Source: Hedera helix
Taxonomy: Eukaryota > Streptophyta > Magnoliopsida > Apiales > Araliaceae
Reading direction: 5' to 3'
DNA length: 64,000 nt
Assembly: GCA_947179155.2 (NCBI GenBank)
Contig: OX359276.1
Span: 42,308,192 to 42,372,191, forward strand
A model generated the notes under the pieces. The model was given only the letters and a program-made list of their open reading frames with translations. It was not told the DNA's origin and did not search any database. Within the stretch, counting starts at the first letter, position 1. Every line of letters begins with the position of its first letter. Positions 47,830 through 58,411 of the stretch are shown here, in pieces. A program made the position numbers and the translations under genes.

Positions 47830-48868
47830 TTAACTACTAGATGTAACTCTTTTCATGATTTCTTTCTTGCGTTGTTTGTAATATTCAGCTGCTTCAGGAT
47901 CCATGTTAGTGGTGTCAGTCATCATGATCCTTTCATCCTCTTTTGCTTTCTTGATATTCAATTTTTCTTGCTCTTGAAAATATATTATGTCCATATTCTC
48001 TTGTCTCTTTTCTTGGTTCAATTTCAGTTGATGCTCGAACTTCTCAAACCTCAATTCCAAAGGTGTACTAGTAGCAGCTGTTCCTTTGCCCTTTTTAAAT
48101 AATGCTTTCGAAGCCTTTCTTCCCATTGGCCTCTCTAATCCTGCAGAGATTGTATCTTCAATATTATCGTCTTCACCCAAACTTACTTCTTCTACGGTTG
48201 ATGGAGAAGATGTTGCTGGACTTGACTTTCTAGTACTTTTTTGTTTTTTTCCACTACTATCTATTCTCCATTTTGGTGCATCCTTTAATAGACTCCAACA
48301 GTGCATAAATCCAAATGGTTGCTTTTGCATACTTTTGAACATCTCCAATGCTTGACATATCTATTTTAAAATTTATTTACAAAATATTAAGTATAACCTA
48401 TTAAGAATAAACTTAATGAAATTTTACACGAAAAAAATGAAATACCTTATCTTGTTTACCCACACCGCTTTGTTGCATTCTTTCAATTGAAGCATAATAT
48501 CCACAAAATTTGTTCACCGCGAGTTGAATTGTTGACCAACGTTTCGCCAAAGCAGTAGAATTGCGTTCAGACTCAAAATTTTTGTATTCGTGAAAGTATT
48601 CGTGCACTCTTTCCCAATACCTTCCATGTTTCTGATCGTTTCCTTGAATTGGATCCATGCTTACATTAAGTCATCCAGAAACAAGAAGGACATCTTCATC
48701 AATTGTGTAATTTCCCTTTCGCCCTGCTCTTTTATTAAACTCATTTTCAGGAGTCTGAATTGGTACATCAGTTTGAGTCGAGAATTCATCCAACAAATTT
48801 GGATCATCAAGAGAGAAATCTTCAGATAATAATGAAGAATAATACATCGAAGAACCATGATTTTCCAT
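47830..48868 (-). pseudogene. Harbinger ORF1, Myb/SANT-like DNA-binding partner, one internal stop
   Basis: Two exons on the minus strand, 48868-48446 and 48360-47830, joined by an 85-base GT-AG intron, give 317 codons. PIF elements need this protein together with the transposase; relatives are often misnamed glutathione S-transferase T3-like. Seen are NYTIDEDVLLVSG, a stop, LNVSMDPIQGN, then RYWERVHEYFHEYKNFESER, LAKRWSTIQLAVNKFCGYY and, in exon 2, HCWSLLKDAPKW and a Lys/Glu-rich coiled coil near the C-terminus. The stop (minus-strand TGA at 48673-48671) replaces the Trp of the usual SAWLN motif, again TGG to TGA. The start is the ATG at 48868, with MENHGSSMYY. Confidence 0.85.
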
Positions 48869-49431
48869 CTGCGAACCAAATTAGAGATATATTATCAATA
48901 AAAAAACATAAATTAAATATAATAAAAATACAAACTATTATTAACAAAATACTTACAATTGTAAAATCTTGAAGTAGTTGATTGAGAGATGGTAAAATAT
49001 ATTGAATAATTGTACATATTTATAGATTTTAATTTCTTACCGTTACATTTATTACCGTTCTGCCCAATTTTATTTTTTTTATCCGTTCTGACCCATTTTT
49101 TATTTCCGTTGTGAGCCATCCAGCATCCTATATTTCTTTTCGTCAACAGAGCCTTCATCTTCTTCTTCATCTTCATCTTCATCTCCCTCTCCATCTCCTT
49201 CTCCACATACCTTCAGCCTCTTCTCCTTTTCTTCAGCTTAAAATATAATTAAAATTATAGTCGGGAAGATAGTCCATCAGCTTTGATTCGCAGATTTAGT
49301 CGTTGAGCCTCGTCGGAAAATCAGGTGGAGTATATTTACTCCATCTGCTGCAGTCAAATCTCATTCCTAGACTATATTTAGTCTAGGATTTGTTCAATTC
49401 CGGCCTCCTGGAGTTGCTCTTAGTGCTAGGG

Positions 49432-49920
49432 GTGCACAAAAAATCAAAAAACATTAAAAAATAGACCGGACCAAATAGAACCATTAAAAATTCAAACAAA
49501 AAAGTACAAAATCGAAAAATCAAGACTAATTCGGCCGATTCGGTTTGGCTTTTTAAAAAATCGAAATTGACCGAACCAACCAAACAATTTAAAATTATAA
49601 TATAATTTACATACTTTTCTAAAAATTATTTATTTTAGTTATGGATCTTAAGATTTAATAAATTAAATTTAGTTATGACAATTAGTTATACAATTACATT
49701 ACATATATAATGATATACACACTTGATTTTAAATTAAATTTAAATATAATATTTTAAATTTAACTACATACGTTTAAGTTTTAATAACTAACTATTCTCT
49801 TATACTTAATTTTTAATAACCGATTAAACCGATCGATTTAACAGATAACTGAATAAATCGATAATCAATTATGCAGTAAAAATTTAAATAATCTTAATTT
49901 TTAATTTTTTATAATTAATT
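49432..49920. mobile_element. Truncated hAT-like terminus
   Basis: TAGGGGTGCACAAAAAATC begins ten bases beyond the Harbinger duplication and is followed by repeated ACCG/CCGATTCGGTTT words, as at the ends of non-autonomous hAT elements. The matching right end was not found, so the extent is uncertain and it may be only a fragment. Confidence 0.35.
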
Positions 49921-51100
49921 TAAATAATTTAATTATTTTTTTATCTATTAAACCCACCAAATCCACCGTTGGATCCTTAATTAGTGCCTCTCTCTCTCTC
50001 TATGTAAGAGTAAGTCACTCACATGGGTCCCCTGAAGTGAATAACTCTGAAAGACATAAAGGACCGGGTACACCCTACTAGACAACCATATATTGTTATG
50101 TATATATATTTAATGTGTTCGCATACAGGAGTATATTATATAATAACATCTCTATATGTACATGTATCATATATGATACTATTGGGATCTTCATCAGCTA
50201 CTAAAATAAGTTCATATGAATACAATTCCTCCTTAATTCCTGTGTTTTCTTTTAATAATAACCTATTGCTGCCGTCGCCTTCACGAGACCTTCATTTCAG
50301 AGCCCCCTTTCTCTCTCTCACCCACACACTTCATGAGAACCTGTTAGCTCCTTGGATAAAGGGATTCACTTTTGACCTTGTTAATTAATTAATCTATACA
50401 TATACATAATACATACAAAAATATAAGAGAGATGAAGTTATTAAATCCATCTAGCATTTGATTAAGTAACAAACACGCAATGTGGAAGAAACCAGGGCAC
50501 ACTAGCCGTAATTTAATTCCTTTTCAACGACTTTATATTCACATATATAATATTTAAACATTATATTTATTTTAATTATTAAAAAATAAAATATTACATT
50601 AAAATTCATATCATACTCTACTTTTTAATAATTAAAATAAATGTAATATTTAGTGTTATATTTAAATATTGTGTATGTAGATTTATCTTTAACGTAAACG
50701 TTGTTCCAAAATAAAATATACTACCTTTATAGTACTACTACCATGGTTACCACACGTATTCCATGTATAAATTATGTAAAAGAAAATAAAAAATTTAAAA
50801 TTTAAAGAACTAAATAAAAAGATTAAAAAAAATCAATTCAAAAATAACAAATTAGTAATATAATTAATTAAACTTATAAGGACAAAAAACAAAACAAAAA
50901 ATAGTATGACACAATTACACGCTAGATGTTAAGGGCTTGTAAGATATATTATTCCTATTATTATTTCTCATATGAGCTTCTTGAATTGCATTCTATTCTT
51001 CACCATATCATCCTCCAAGAAACTACCTCTAGCACTACACCACTCTTTTGTACCTTCCACCACTATCACTATCACTAGTATTATCATTTGTCCCAATAAA
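49921..51100. other. Upstream region of the first ATL gene
   Basis: AT-rich, with no gene or clear repeat ends. An in-frame ATG at 50972 precedes the ATL start chosen here but lies in Ser/Thr-rich sequence unlike ATL N-termini. Confidence 0.4.
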
Positions 51101-51778
51101 ATGGTCACTCCTCCGCCACCATCATCCTCCAATCCACTCACTAATCTCGTCCACGGCGTTCTCTCCTTTGACGGAAACATCATGCTCGCCGCCATCATTT
51201 CTTTACTTTTAGTAATCCTATTTGTTTTATTGCTCCATGTTTATGCCAAATGGTTCTTAGGCCAAGCTCAATACAATCAACGAAATCGCCGAAGGCCCAT
51301 ATCGATACCAAGCGTTTTAGGTTCCCGTTTTCATCACTTTCACACGTTCACAATTGATACTAGTCTCTCAAGTTCCCCTACAAAAGGCCTCGAATCGTCG
51401 GCCATTGCATCGGTGCCACTTTTTGTGTACAAAAGAAGTGAATGTAAAAATGGTTTGGAATGTGTGATATGTTTAACTGTTTTTGAAGAGGAAGAGGTGG
51501 GGAGAAAATTGCAAAAATGTGGGCATGCATTTCATGTGGAGTGTATTGATATGTGGTTGCATTCGCATTCCACGTGTCCGATTTGTCGAGCATCAGTATT
51601 AGGGAGCGATGGTAAGCTCAATTTGATATTATCGAATGAGGAGAGAGAATTGTCGGGGTTGAGTAATGAAGAGTTGGATATTATTGTTGAGGTTCCGAAT
51701 TCGGAAAACATTGATAATGTAGGGATGACTGATGATTCATTATCAGCTTGTTCGTCGTCAGGTTGCCTGGCCGCTTAA
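51101..51778 (+). CDS. ATL-family RING-H2 E3 ubiquitin ligase
   Basis: Intronless, 225 aa from the ATG at 51101. ATL proteins are membrane-bound E3 ligases of plant defence, hormone and stress signalling. Order of parts: short Pro-rich head, one hydrophobic segment (about 27-48, LAAIISLLLVILFVLLL), basic stretch (RNRRRP), GLD-like box (KGLESSAIASVPLFVYK, 95-111), then RING-H2: Cys121, Cys124, Cys140, His142, His145, Cys148, Cys159 and Cys162, with Trp152 in its usual place. The C-terminal tail is acidic and Ser-rich. A longer start (50972) would add 43 residues before the head; the inner ATG was chosen because ATL proteins begin shortly before the membrane segment. Target is unknown. Confidence 0.9.
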   Translation: MVTPPPPSSSNPLTNLVHGVLSFDGNIMLAAIISLLLVILFVLLLHVYAKWFLGQAQYNQRNRRRPISIPSVLGSRFHHFHTFTIDTSLSSSPTKGLESSAIASVPLFVYKRSECKNGLECVICLTVFEEEEVGRKLQKCGHAFHVECIDMWLHSHSTCPICRASVLGSDGKLNLILSNEERELSGLSNEELDIIVEVPNSENIDNVGMTDDSLSACSSSGCLAA

Positions 51779-51884
51779 GAGAATGATGAGCGGCCGGATC
51801 TGAACTCAAGTTTCTTCCACCTGTTAATGTTAATTAATGGAATAGACTTTTAGTAGAATCAAAAGTTTTTGGGAATGTTAATAC

Positions 51885-51918
<34 letters not shown>

Positions 51919-54900
51919 TGTACTTGTAATGCCATTTTCTTGATCATTAGTAATATATGTTCCTCTGTTTTTTTTAAGCACCAGACTTATATTTCAAAAT
52001 TCAAACCTTGATACTGAATAGGCACTGGTTTTATCATTCGTCGATCTAGATGAAACACTGCTGCAGGTCAGATTCTTCTTCATTTTAAACCTTCTTTACT
52101 CTCCTAGTCAAATGAGTATACTGGGAATGACTGCAGTAAATCAAAAATTGTATTTTTAGGGGATGGTTATGGGTTGGCAGTCTTTGTGGATGTATTAGAG
52201 GAAAGCTAATACAGCGAGTTTTTTAATGTGACATGGTGGGAAGCAGATCGAGAATAGTAGGTTGGGATATTTGTTGCAGTTGCAGGATAGTAAGGGACTG
52301 AAAATATCATGTATAAGATGTGAAAACACTTGGCACCATATAGCAGGGGTTATTAAAGCACATAACAGTGATAGAGTATAAGCATTGCAGCAGATCAGAG
52401 GATTCGGCAACTGCATGGCAGCACTCAATTTATGTATGCTTGCATGTTATATTCCGATAGATGTACTTTGGTTTCCCCTCATATCCATAACTTTTGGATT
52501 TGAGGAACTTTTTAGAAATAAAATTTAGCTTTTTATAAAAGAAAATAAAAATTTACAGTATTATCGATGTCGTCGAGCATGCAGTGGTGGCCGGGACTGG
52601 CCATGCCCGTTCCGATTTTTCATATTTTTTACTTATGTTATCGAGCTTTTATTAATTTTACTTGTGATTCTCACAAAGTTCTATTATACTTTTTATAAAA
52701 TACTTCTACTACTTCAAAATATAATACTTAAGTTGATTTCTTAAAGTAAATTTGAGATACTTTCATATTTAAAATGATGTGGTTTATTCAACTTTTATAT
52801 ATGAAAATTAATTTTGTTGCTAGTAGTACTTATTAGTTTGTTTACAACTTTTATATTATTTGTTTAAAATTAAATAAATTCATTTTAATTTTAAATAAAA
52901 AATATCTCAAATTAATTTTAAAAAATTAAAATTAACACTGTATAGTCTATATTTTGGGATGGATGGAGTATACAACAACTAAACACACACCCCAAATATG
53001 AGTTTTTTTATTTCTTTAATTTTGAATTTATTTTTCATAATTTATATAATAATCATTAGTTATGAAAGATGGGCTGATCAAACTTCGTACATCAAGAAAA
53101 AATGGACAAGTTTTTTCATTATAAATTTACTCTTATTAGACTATTTGAGGTATAATTAATTTTTTTAACAATAATTATTTTTTTCATAAATATTTTTAAC
53201 CTCTCCGATATATATAAATTTCTAGTTCCCCCCTAATGTCAAGAATCTGATACAGATTATCGGCTTAACTGCTTTAATTAGTGTCAATCTGTGTGTTGGT
53301 TTAGTTTTGGCTAAACTAACTAAAGGGAAAACTTTAGTCGCAATCTTGATTAATTCGAGGGTGAAATAATATATCTCCTTAAAACTTCTCATCTCAAGTT
53401 TCCATTAACTATATTTTAGTGTCAACTTGACTTTTTTGATTAGCTATCTTTCCATTGCACATTGAAAGAAGGGATAACAACTAATCCAAATTTTATTCTT
53501 CTTAATTATATTCATATTTTATTTCAACAGACAACGTTACATGTCCTTGATCAATCCATCAAATTAGTGAAAGATTCTTGCGAAACGTTTCCCTACCACT
53601 CCAATTTTCTTTTGCCAAGTCAAAGGAGAGTCTAGAACAAATAAGATAGTAGTCTTAAGAGGGGTTTGATAACACCCTTAATAACCACTTGTTGAGGTAA
53701 GAATTATTGATCAGTAAGATGGGGGAATGCAGACAGCTTATCAAACAAACTTATCCGACACAAAAAATCATTCTCACTTTTTGAATCAAAATACTGACTA
53801 AATTTCATCACTGCCAACATATCCTCAATTGAATTCAATTTATCTTTTCCATCATTTTATTAATTTCAGCTAGCATTTAATTTAACTTTTTCACTTCCAT
53901 GTTTTTGACTTTGTAATCTTATGATTGATAGTGTTCATTATATTAATTAAAATTAAGTAAATTTATACTAATTTTAAATATTTTATATTGAATTTCAAAT
54001 TTTCAATTATAAATTCACTTTTTGGAGCGATTACTATAGTTGATATAGATGTCATTTTGATAATTAAATTATTTCTTTTAAAAATAATAGATGATAAAAT
54101 GAAATTTCTCATTACATGTTTTAAAGTCTATTTTATAATAAACTCGTTCAAAATAGCTCATAGGATTAAAATAGAAAAGTATATTCACTCAAATGTTTTA
54201 GACAAATAATTATCAAACACTTATTCATTCAGTTTTTAAATTTTAATTAGACCGTCTACTTCATTCGGACGTTCTTAATTATTTAAACTATTTCATTTAA
54301 TTTTATGAAAAGATCCCTTAGATTTAGCTCTAGTAGCGCCCTTGTAGCTTATGGGGTAATTCACTCGCTCAAAACATTCACTCGCTCTTCACTTCCTAGG
54401 GAAAGAAAAAGGATAGATGACTAAAAATCTTGCTTAGAGATCGCAACAATAATCAAAGTAGGAGTTTCCATATTCTGTGTACATATTACTACGTTAAACA
54501 TTGTGTGTTGTATGTAGTGCAAACATTTTAAGTTGAATTAAATATATTCCCTTTTCACATATAAACTCACCAAAGTAATCCTTGGGACCCCTATTCCCAG
54601 ATTGGGAAGTGGGGAGGATAAACTTATTTTGGGGCTATTATCCAGAAGGTAAACTTATAGCCAAGGGAGGGAGCGTATAGCTAGCTAGCTTCCTTCAGGA
54701 TTCCCGTGCCCCTACTCCCAACAACCATGCATGAAAAATGGAATTGACTATGGCAAAGTAAAATTCCTCAAAGTCTTGTTGTGGCTTGTTGTTAAAGTAA
54801 ATTTTTTAACTAATGATGTTAGACTCAAGAGACATGAGTGATGATGCCACTTCCTTGAGATGTGGAATTAACATTGAGAATACAATGCATGCATGCTTTG

Positions 54901-54980
54901 ATAGACTGGCCCTTTGGTTTGGGGCAAGTATCTTTCCACCCATATTAAAAATAATTTTTTCTCCCTGCAGCCTCCTTCAA
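51779..54980. other. Intergenic between the ATL genes, left part
   Basis: It contains (TA)n at 51889-51915 and a Stowaway-like MITE (52703-52968). No gene is recognised. Confidence 0.45.
52703..52968. mobile_element. Stowaway-like MITE (266 bp)
   Basis: The left end TA|CTTCTACTACTTCAAAATATA and the reverse-complemented right end TA|CTCCATCCATCCCAAAATATA are inverted repeats; the inner AAATTTGAGATA.TTT.ATTTAAAAT blocks also match. TA at 52701-52702 and 52969-52970 would be the target duplication. Confidence 0.65.
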
Positions 54981-55039
54981 TGTGGGTCAAAAAACTAATC
55001 TTAATTCTAAGGCTAATATATTCTCTCAGCATTCCTTTC

Positions 55040-55500
55040 TTAAAGGCCATCTCATGTTTATTGCTATATTGTGGACTGTTAGGGGAAGTCGAAACAAGGA
55101 GCTAGTCTACAGAACATTTTTGCTCCACCCCATTTGAAATTGACAGAGATATTAACCATCTTTTTGCTGACCTTACCATTACATTTCCTTATGAGTAGTC
55201 TAAACAAAATTCTAGAAAAAATCAGATTTCTATGGCCTGTAAAAGCCCCCCTGTTGGTTGGTTAAAGCTCAATACCGATGCTTAAGCATAACCCGAACTC
55301 GGTCGGAATTGGTGGTTTAATTAGCAACGAGAATGGCGATTGGATTAATGGTTTACATGAAAAAAATTGGCATATGCAGTGTGTTAACAGCGGAGCTGTG
55401 GGCAATTAGGGAGGGTCTCATGAGTATTGCTTGGGAGATGAGAATTCCTCACAGATGTCAAGAGACTGATCATTTTCTACCCGCGACTGTTTTCTTCCTC
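55040..55500 (+). pseudogene. LINE remnant: linker and RNase H domain
   Basis: Across frameshifts and stops one can read SRNKELVYR, then PVGWLKLNTDA, SVGIGGLI, NENGDWINGLHEK, IGICSVLTAELWAIREGLM and AWEMRIP. This is the RNase H-like domain at the C-terminus of plant non-LTR retrotransposons, which typically reads LNTDG...GGLIRN..G.W..GF...G..S...AELWA...GL..AW. The longest open piece is 55333-55644. Several stops (for example after NTDA) show it is dead. The rest of the LINE is missing here. Confidence 0.7.
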
Positions 55501-55649
55501 CATATGATAATTAATACTAATTCGGTAATTACTCAAAAAAAAAAAAAATTACCCAGCTACATTTACCCTTTTTTTTTTTATCTTTTAAATGGACAAAAAA
55601 AATTAATACCAATATGCATGACTAGAACTTCTAACAGTAAATAATAAAA

Positions 55650-56612
55650 TTAAGAGTAGCATGGTACATGAAAATTGAGACTTTGACAAATTTAATATTC
55701 CGTTTGTTTCAAAAAATAAAATAAAAATCTTATTAGTAAAATCATAAACTTTGAGAATATATTTATTTCATATTTATCCTTGAATGTAACAAATGAATAA
55801 AGTTTTAAGGATATATTCAGTCTAATTACCTAAAAGGTGTCCATAACAAAATGCTAAAGAACTATGATAACTCTTAATACAAAATAAACCCAAAAACAAA
55901 ACAACTCACTGTCCACTTAAACGCGCGCGCACACGTGCGCACACACTCTATCTTAGTTTTGCTAGTATTTGATCCTCAGTCTCATGAATATCATAGAGTT
56001 AGATAATACCACTAAACCTAAGGCCTTCGATAATTATTGGCCTTCGTTGATTATTGCTTAATTAATTGTACTTGCAGTAATTTTTTGTTATTTGTTACAA
56101 TTTGAATTATAAATTTCAAGAATATCCTAGAATAAATTTATTAAAACTCGTGATATGGTTTAATTTGTCATTATTTAATATATTGTATGAATATTCAAAA
56201 TTTTAAAAAATTTGTTACATAAGAGGTGAGATAGAATTAGGTGACATAAAATTAAAGTCGTAAAATAAATCAAATGGTTTGAGCTCGATTTGTACCCGCT
56301 TAACTAAAAGTTTGATTCGAATTCGATTTAAAATATAAATAATTTAAATATGATCAAAGTTTAAAATTCGATAAATTAGTCGAATCTCTTTAAATTATAA
56401 TTTTCTATTGATACTCGAATCATATTCGTTCGAAAATTTTAAATTGTTCGGACTCGATTCGAAATCGTGCCGAACTCGGTAGCTAAATGAGGCTCAATAA
56501 AACTTTGTTTCATACTCAATAAATTTTATAAATTAAATTTAAATAATTCAATATTCGAGTCAATTCAATTCGTTTACATTCTTACATAAAATAGAACGCT
56601 AGCTATGGCTCA
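55650..56612. other. 3' flank of the second ATL gene
   Basis: AT-rich with repeated TTCGA/TCGAA words near 56330-56560, a pattern of decayed repeats. No gene is recognised. Confidence 0.4.
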
Positions 56613-57155
56613 TTACTTGATATCGTTAGTGGTACTCGTAGAATTAAGGGAAGACCGACAAAGAGGACAACTCGATCTATTTTTCAGCCACGTGTCAACA
56701 CAATCAGAATGGTAAGCATGGAGACATTCGGGCAACACCTTTACCATCTCATCGTCTTCAAAAAATCTCAAACAAATCGAGCACTCCTCCCTTTCTATAT
56801 CAATAACTGCACTACTTCTGGCCACTAATGATCCGTGCAAGAAAATGGGTATGCTGTTAATGGTGGCAGCATCTAGCCCTAGAGCTATCTCCGGAACGGT
56901 AACTGTACTACTAGTACTATTACTAGAGGTCAGCTGCGCTGAGGTAATAGTAGTGGATAAACGAGTATTAGTAGCATTACTAGTATCATCATGATGAAAG
57001 AAAAAATGCAATAAAAGGAAAGTGACAAGAAGAAAGATAACTGAGAAGAAGAAGAAGAGAGTTATGACTAAAAAGTGTTGGGTGTGGGATTCGGAATTAA
57101 AACTTATAAAATGACCAAAGTGTTTATTAGGGGGTTCGAAATCCACTGCAGCCAT
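56613..57155 (-). CDS. ATL-family RING-H2 E3 ubiquitin ligase, short type
   Basis: Intronless, 180 aa. One hydrophobic segment (about 29-53, Phe/Leu-rich), a Ser/Thr-rich stretch, the GLD box (ALGLDAATINSIPIFLHG, 91-108) and RING-H2: Cys125, Cys128, Cys144, His146, His149, Cys152, Cys163 and Cys166, with Pro142 before the third Cys and Trp156. Metal-ligand spacing is identical to the ATL gene at 51101-51778, but the rest of the protein differs, so they are not a recent tandem copy. It is read towards that gene. The start ATG at 57155 is the first in frame, in a MAAVDFEPP context. Confidence 0.92.
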   Translation of the reverse strand: MAAVDFEPPNKHFGHFISFNSESHTQHFLVITLFFFFSVIFLLVTFLLLHFFFHHDDTSNATNTRLSTTITSAQLTSSNSTSSTVTVPEIALGLDAATINSIPIFLHGSLVARSSAVIDIEREECSICLRFFEDDEMVKVLPECLHAYHSDCVDTWLKNRSSCPLCRSSLNSTSTTNDIK

Positions 57156-57546
57156 GGGGGGGAAATTAAGAGAATTTTTTTTATGTTTTTGTGGGGGTGA
57201 CGAGAAAGTAAAGAGATGGTGGAGTATGGGTTAATGTATCATGAATAATATATATACTATTAGCTCTATAAGTAGTGGACCCTAGTGGTCATATATATAT
57301 GCCAGCTGTGAATTAAAAGTTGGTTGTGACTTGTAAGCAATTGTCTCCATTTTTGTAGTACTGAGGCCAACTGCCAACTCAATTTCATTGATCAGTCTTC
57401 TATATCTTTTATCTCAATCTTTGTTTCTATTATAACGGATCAAAATTTAGGCAACTTGATCTATTAAGATGTCCTAGTGGAAAACATTTTATTGAAAGTA
57501 ATGCAATGTAAGTCAAAAAAATAAAAAGTTTAAATTTGATACACTA

Positions 57547-57550
<4 letters not shown>

Positions 57551-57582
<32 letters not shown>
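57551..57582. repeat. (TA)n microsatellite
   Basis: Sixteen TA units, about 100 bases from the TRIM element. Confidence 0.9.
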
Positions 57583-57585
<3 letters not shown>

Positions 57586-57685
57586 GTATTAAGTTCATGA
57601 TACGTTACGTGATCATGACATCTCATTAATATAAGGATAATTTTGCTTAATATAAATATTTTATTAATAAAATATCATAATATTA

Positions 57686-58411
57686 TGTTAAAGTGTGTGT
57701 GTGTATATATATATATACTATCTCGCATCAAATACTTTTACAAAATTTATGTCAGTATATAATGACTAAGGTCAACTTTTTTCGTAGTTAATTGACTAGA
57801 CTTGGATCCATTTTATAAATCTAATATGGTATCAAAGCGGGCTATCTTTAAGACTAAATAAACACTTCATTCTTACCCATTTGCGCTTAGTTCACTTTTA
57901 TGAGTCAAATTTACCTATTTATTAACTAGTAGTCACTTCTTAATTGGGGAATAATTATTTCGCAATTGAGCCAAAAAATTATTTATGATTTATTAACAGT
58001 TACCCGTCAAAATTACCCATTTATTAATTAATAGCCATTTTTCAATTATGCCAAAATTAAAGTTGTTTGTGGTTTACTAACTCTTCAAAGTTATAGTGCC
58101 ATTTTTTTTTGTACTTGCTTATATATATTGTGTGTGGAGTTTTATATTCATTAGATCCACGAACAATCCTTAATACAACAAGTTATACATGAGACGGAGT
58201 GTTAGAGTATATATATTATCCCCTATCAAATATCTTTATAAAAATATGTCTAGTATACAATAATTAGGATGAACTCTTCTCATAATAATAAATTGATTTT
58301 AAGTTAAAGAACGTCGTATATTTATATATTAGATTTGGTTTGAGTTAACTAAAAAATAATATTTTTATATATTATATATACTTAAACTTGGCCCATTTTA
58401 TAAATCCAACA
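57686..58411 (+). mobile_element. TRIM: terminal-repeat retrotransposon in miniature (726 bp)
   Basis: Two related terminal repeats: 57686-57826 (141 bp) and 58200-58411 (212 bp). Both start TGTTARAGT and share TATCNC..ATCAAATA.TTTAC/TATAAAA, GTC.AGTATA.AAT.A, then CTTGG(A/C)CCATTTTATAAATC(T/C)AA(T/C)A at the end. Directly after the left repeat is TGGTATCAAAGC (57827-57838), one base off the TGGTATCAGAGC primer-binding site for initiator tRNA-Met. A purine tract, GAGACGGAG (58191-58199), precedes the right repeat. The interior of about 370 bp encodes nothing. The left repeat lacks about 70 bases. No clean 5-bp duplication was found, so the copy is old. Confidence 0.75.

Larger units (their letters stand above)
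45998..49419. mobile_element. PIF/Harbinger DNA transposon, nearly complete (3,422 bp)
   Basis: The left end AAGCATCTCCAGCAGTGGAC and the reverse-complemented right end GAGCAACTCCAGGAGGCCGG form an imperfect inverted repeat of the Harbinger type (GAGCATCTCC-like). A TTA trinucleotide flanks it on both sides (45995-45997, 49420-49422), the usual PIF/Harbinger target. It carries the two expected genes in convergent orientation: the DDE transposase (+) and the Myb/SANT-like ORF1 (-). Left of the transposase is a direct duplication of about 70 bases (near 46098 and 46287) and AACGGYYATATT repeats, then a TATA box (TATAAATATA, about 46412). Confidence 0.88.

Noticed and set aside
48086..48355. Plus-strand frames opposite the Harbinger ORF1
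   Set aside because: Reverse-strand shadows of the ORF1 coding exon.
53640..54240. TTTGATAACAC / ATTATCAAACACTTATTC words that might mark a MITE
   Set aside because: The ends do not pair over more than about ten bases and no duplication was found.
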